Origin: Leptoclinus maculatus
Taxonomy: Eukaryota > Chordata > Actinopteri > Perciformes > Stichaeidae
Length of the DNA stretch: 64,000 nt
Direction: 5' to 3'
NCBI GenBank assembly: GCA_032191485.1
Contig: JAVDOI010000001.1
Span: 31,047,948 to 31,111,947 of the forward strand
Shown here: positions 1 through 64,000 of the stretch, in pieces
Position numbering within the stretch: the stretch's first letter is position 1
Layout: every line of letters starts with the position of its first letter
Made by a program: the position numbers and the translations under genes
The notes under the pieces: generated by a model
Database searches by the model: none
Seen by the model: only the letters and a program-made list of their open reading frames with translations
What the model was told of the DNA's origin: nothing

Positions 1-1550
1 CAACCTGAGCCTGAAGCAAGAGGAAGTCCCAGTGCTGTGGAAGACGTCTTGCCTGGTTCCTGTACCAAAGAAGACGACTCCATCTGGCCTCAACGACTAC
101 CGACCGGTTGCCCTCACATCTCATGTGATGAAGGTGCTGGGGAGGCTGGTCTTGGCCAACCTCCGACCGCAGGTGAAATCCTCACTGGACCCTCTGCAAT
201 TTGCATACCAGCCCCGTGTGGGAGAGGACGCCGCCATCAAATCGCACCTGGACGGATCCGGTGGCTCTGTGAGAATCAGTTTCTTTAATTTCTCCAGTGC
301 ATTCAACACCATCCAACCAGTGCTGCTGAGTGAGAAGCTGCAGATGGTGGGGGGTAGACACGTCCACCGTCTCCTGGATCACTGACTACCTGACAGGCAG
401 ACCACAGTTTGTCCGACTGGGCCGTGTGCTGTCTGATGTGGTGGTCAGTGATACTGGAGCTCCACAGGGAACTGTTCTGTCTCCCTTCCTGTTCACCTTG
501 TACACCACTGACTTCCAGTACAACTCAGGGTCATGCCATCTGCAGAAGTTCTCTGATGACTCTGCGGTGGTCGGGTGTATAAGGGACGGACGGGAGGAGG
601 AGTACAGGGCAGTAGTGGATGACTTTGTGGAGTGGGCCGGTAGAAATCACCTGCTGCTGAACGTGGCCAAGACCAGAGAGATGGTGGTCGACTTCAGGAG
701 GAAGACGACGGCTCCACAACCGCTGAGAGTCCTGGGAGAGGATGTGGACATGGTGGAGGAGTACAAGTACCTGGTGTCTCCATCGACAACAGACTTAACT
801 GGAAGGCCAACATCAACGCTGTGTACAGGAAGGGGATGAGTCGACTCTTCTTCTTGAGGAAACTTCGATCCTTCAACGTGTGCAGCAAGATGTTGGAGAT
901 GTTCTACCAGTCTGTTGTGGCCAGTGCACTGTACTTCTCCGTAGTCTGCTGGGGGAGCAGCATCGGAGCCGGAGAGACCAACAGACTTAACAAACTAGTT
1001 AAGAAGGCCGGCTCCATCATTGGCTGCAAACAAGACAATCTGGAACAGGTGGTGGAGAGGAGGACACTGAAGAAACTATTATCCATATTGGATAACACGG
1101 ATCACCCTCTCCACCACCTACTGCAGGGACAGTGGAGCACTTTCTCCAACAGACTCATCCAGCGCCGCTGTCACAAGGACAGATATAGGAGAACATTCCT
1201 GCCCACTGCTATAAGACTTTATAACAAATCACCTCTGGTCAAATCATTCACAAGACTAGAACACCGTTACACTGTTGTTGTTTGTTTGTTTGTTTGGTTA
1301 AACCATTGCACTACTGTTTAGTTAGTTAATTTAATATTATTCTATTTCATTGCATATATTGTGCATTTTTTACATTTAATGTTTTTTACTGTGTTATTTT
1401 TACTGTATATATTGTGTATTTTTATACTCAATATTTTAAATTTTTTACTCTGTTACTTAGATTGCTTACCTGTACCGTAATTGCTACTGTAGCGAACAAA
1501 TTTCCCCTTGCGGGATTAATAAAGTATCTATCTATCTATCTATCTATCTA
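1..1550 (+). mobile_element. L2/CR1-group LINE, 3' part, decayed reverse transcriptase
   Basis: Three overlapping open frames (about 32-385, 330-839 and 821-1321) together resemble the reverse transcriptase of fish non-LTR retrotransposons: LNDYRPVALTS, LDPLQFAYQP, a F(N/D)FSSAFNTIQP block holding a catalytic-type position, GAPQGTVLSP, and the active-site FSDD near 550. Frame is lost twice, near 345-365 and near 774 (a single-base loss after EYKYL), and a short stretch around 230-250 looks deleted, so the copy is dead. The 3' end carries the usual TTAATAAAGT followed by a TATC tail (1524-1550). The 5' end is outside the window. It sits in the csmd1 intron before Sushi3, in the same orientation as the gene. 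L2 (Maui-like) is my best family guess. Confidence 0.85.
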
Positions 1551-1551
1551 C
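1524..1551. repeat. (TATC)n tail of the LINE
   Basis: About six and a half copies of TATC directly follow the LINE 3' end and are followed by a short C run. Tails of this type are the normal 3' terminus of fish L2-like elements. Confidence 0.85.
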
Positions 1552-1733
1552 CCCCCCTACAGAATGTTCTGATTAGTCTCACAGACAATCTACAAATCAA
1601 TGAATGCATTTTATTGCCATTTAATCCCACCTCACAAATTACAACAGACAACCCCTTATCTGAATGTCACCATGTCGCATGTTGACATTAATTATCAGCT
1701 TAAAAACACGGCTGTACGTGTCATGTGTTACAG

Positions 1734-62750
<61,017 letters not shown>

Positions 62751-62843
<93 letters not shown>

Positions 62844-64000
62844 CTCTGCTGGCTAAATTGTGTTATGAAAGATCGATCCAATGGGGAAAAATATATGTAG
62901 AATAAAGATGTGAGTGTACCTCCATCTAAAAACAAAATGTCCATTTTGAGGGTAAAAAAAAATTGAAGTCAATTCATTCATTACATGTGTGTGGAATTTC
63001 TCAGAGGCACATCACATAATTCTGTCAAATAGCAATATGTATGTTCCAAGACCGAAGTCAGTTCAAATGGATTTTATCTTTTAAAGTAGAAGCTAGATGC
63101 ATGTCAGTAAAACACAATTTCTACTATATAAAGACTTGTTAGTTGCCGAGACAGTGCTATGATGTAATCTGGCAGTTGAGAATGACACTTTATCTACTCA
63201 CACTAACATATTACAGGAATATGAGTTCTCCATAAAATAAATAGATAACAGTAATAACTGAATGAGGAAGTGTAGTTCTTGTGATTCAATTTGTATATTT
63301 AATGTTATAACCTTGAAATAAGATTTGCGGAAGTAGGCAAGTTCTTCCAGTAAAGGATCAATACACTTGCTGGATACAAACATCATTTTGTAACTTTGTG
63401 CTGAGAGCCAAGGCTTCCTAACTTCTGCAATAGAGTTAAGGGACCTTGATTACATCGATGTGTGTGCTAGGTGAAAACTTGTAGCAGGTCTGGGAAGCCA
63501 ATTCCAGTTAGACTCAACTTTGACATGTCAGGACTAACTAAACTCAGCCCTGCCACAGACCCTTTCAGTGTGTGTCAAATCCAGCATTTCCTATTTCAGA
63601 CACTTGCGTCAACAAATCGTGTCCACTCTCTGTCAATAGAATGTTGTACCATAATACTGTGCCATAAGATTTAAAATATATGTCTGTCACCATTGATTCT
63701 CAAGGGTTTAAAGAAATTATGCACGCATAGTTCAAGCCCCTGTAAAAATGTGAATATTCAAATGTGATATCCAATCTCCTAACAATTGGTCTCATATACT
63801 TAACTTAACTTAACTATACTTAGTTAATGATACTGTTTTCTCAACAAACTATGCATGTTTTATTTATGTATGTTAATTACCCTAATGCACATACTGAGAA
63901 TACAAGATACATTGTAATATCAGTTGCCAATTTTATCAAGTCCATAACCCCAAACATTAGTCCCTTTTATTTAATGTGAATCAGAAAACATTTTCTGATT
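62751..64000 (+). other. csmd1: start of the intron after Sushi11
   Basis: After the CA array (62754-62839) the remaining 1,160 bases are AT-rich intron with no recognisable exon. The CUB12 exon is not reached. Confidence 0.8.
62754..62839. repeat. (CA)n microsatellite abutting a splice donor
   Basis: About 43 CA units beginning three bases inside the intron, so the donor's later positions are themselves part of the repeat. Confidence 0.95.

Noticed and set aside
62751..64000. Search for the CUB12 exon
   Set aside because: No CGG...SP..P..Y pattern with splice sites was found in any + strand frame before the window ends.

Overview
The window lies inside one very large animal gene on the + strand, in what looks like a ray-finned (teleost) fish genome. 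Twenty-nine exons joined by GT..AG introns encode an uninterrupted alternation of Sushi (CCP) and CUB domains: nine Sushi and eight CUB, 1,454 codons, with no stop and a consistent phase at every junction. This alternation is diagnostic of the CSMD family. Family-specific strings (for example FGQNECHDPG, TEVNYDTLE, EKPREACFDPGNI, VPRTSDSQCSSVPEPRYG, ISCMPGTVRRWNYP) match CSMD1 better, from memory, than CSMD2 or CSMD3. I read the segment as Sushi 3 to Sushi 11 and CUB 4 to CUB 11 of csmd1. It is not possible to say here whether it is a csmd1a or csmd1b copy. The signal peptide, CUB1-3, CUB12-14, the tandem Sushi block, the membrane segment and the tail lie outside the window.

Layout: 1-1550 is the 3' part of an L2/CR1-group LINE in an intron. 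Exons at 1734-6898 encode Sushi3 and CUB4; 10130-13481 Sushi4, CUB5 and Sushi5; 19471-20808 CUB6 and Sushi6; 22479-31733 CUB7 and Sushi7; 36149-39599 CUB8 and Sushi8; 41841-47848 CUB9 and Sushi9; 54034-56483 CUB10 and Sushi10; 56841-62750 CUB11 and Sushi11. All the rest is intron. Teleost affinity is inferred from the compact introns, the fish-type repeats (L2 LINE with a TATC tail, a fossil Tc1/mariner, several fish inverted-repeat elements) and very abundant CA/TG microsatellites. No other gene, tRNA, rRNA or independent promoter was recognised.

The most interesting signal is not a listed feature type. The introns contain decayed copies of parts of CUB exons ('ghost exons'). The clearest are three tandem copies of the start of the CUB9 exon at 41492-41770, directly upstream of the real exon. 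Others are a copy of the CUB4 exon end at 2627-2682, a copy of the CUB11 exon start at 56708-56782, and weaker CUB second-half remnants at 34642-34746 and 51255-51330. They keep reading frame and many differences from the live exon are synonymous, so they may come from sequence that was once under coding constraint. Other notable items are a CpG-rich transposon-like element with 28-bp perfect terminal repeats (16880-17784), a second element with 13-bp ends and opposed G/C runs (18151-19223), a perfect 40-bp hairpin at 33133-33233, and CA tracts directly after three splice donors.
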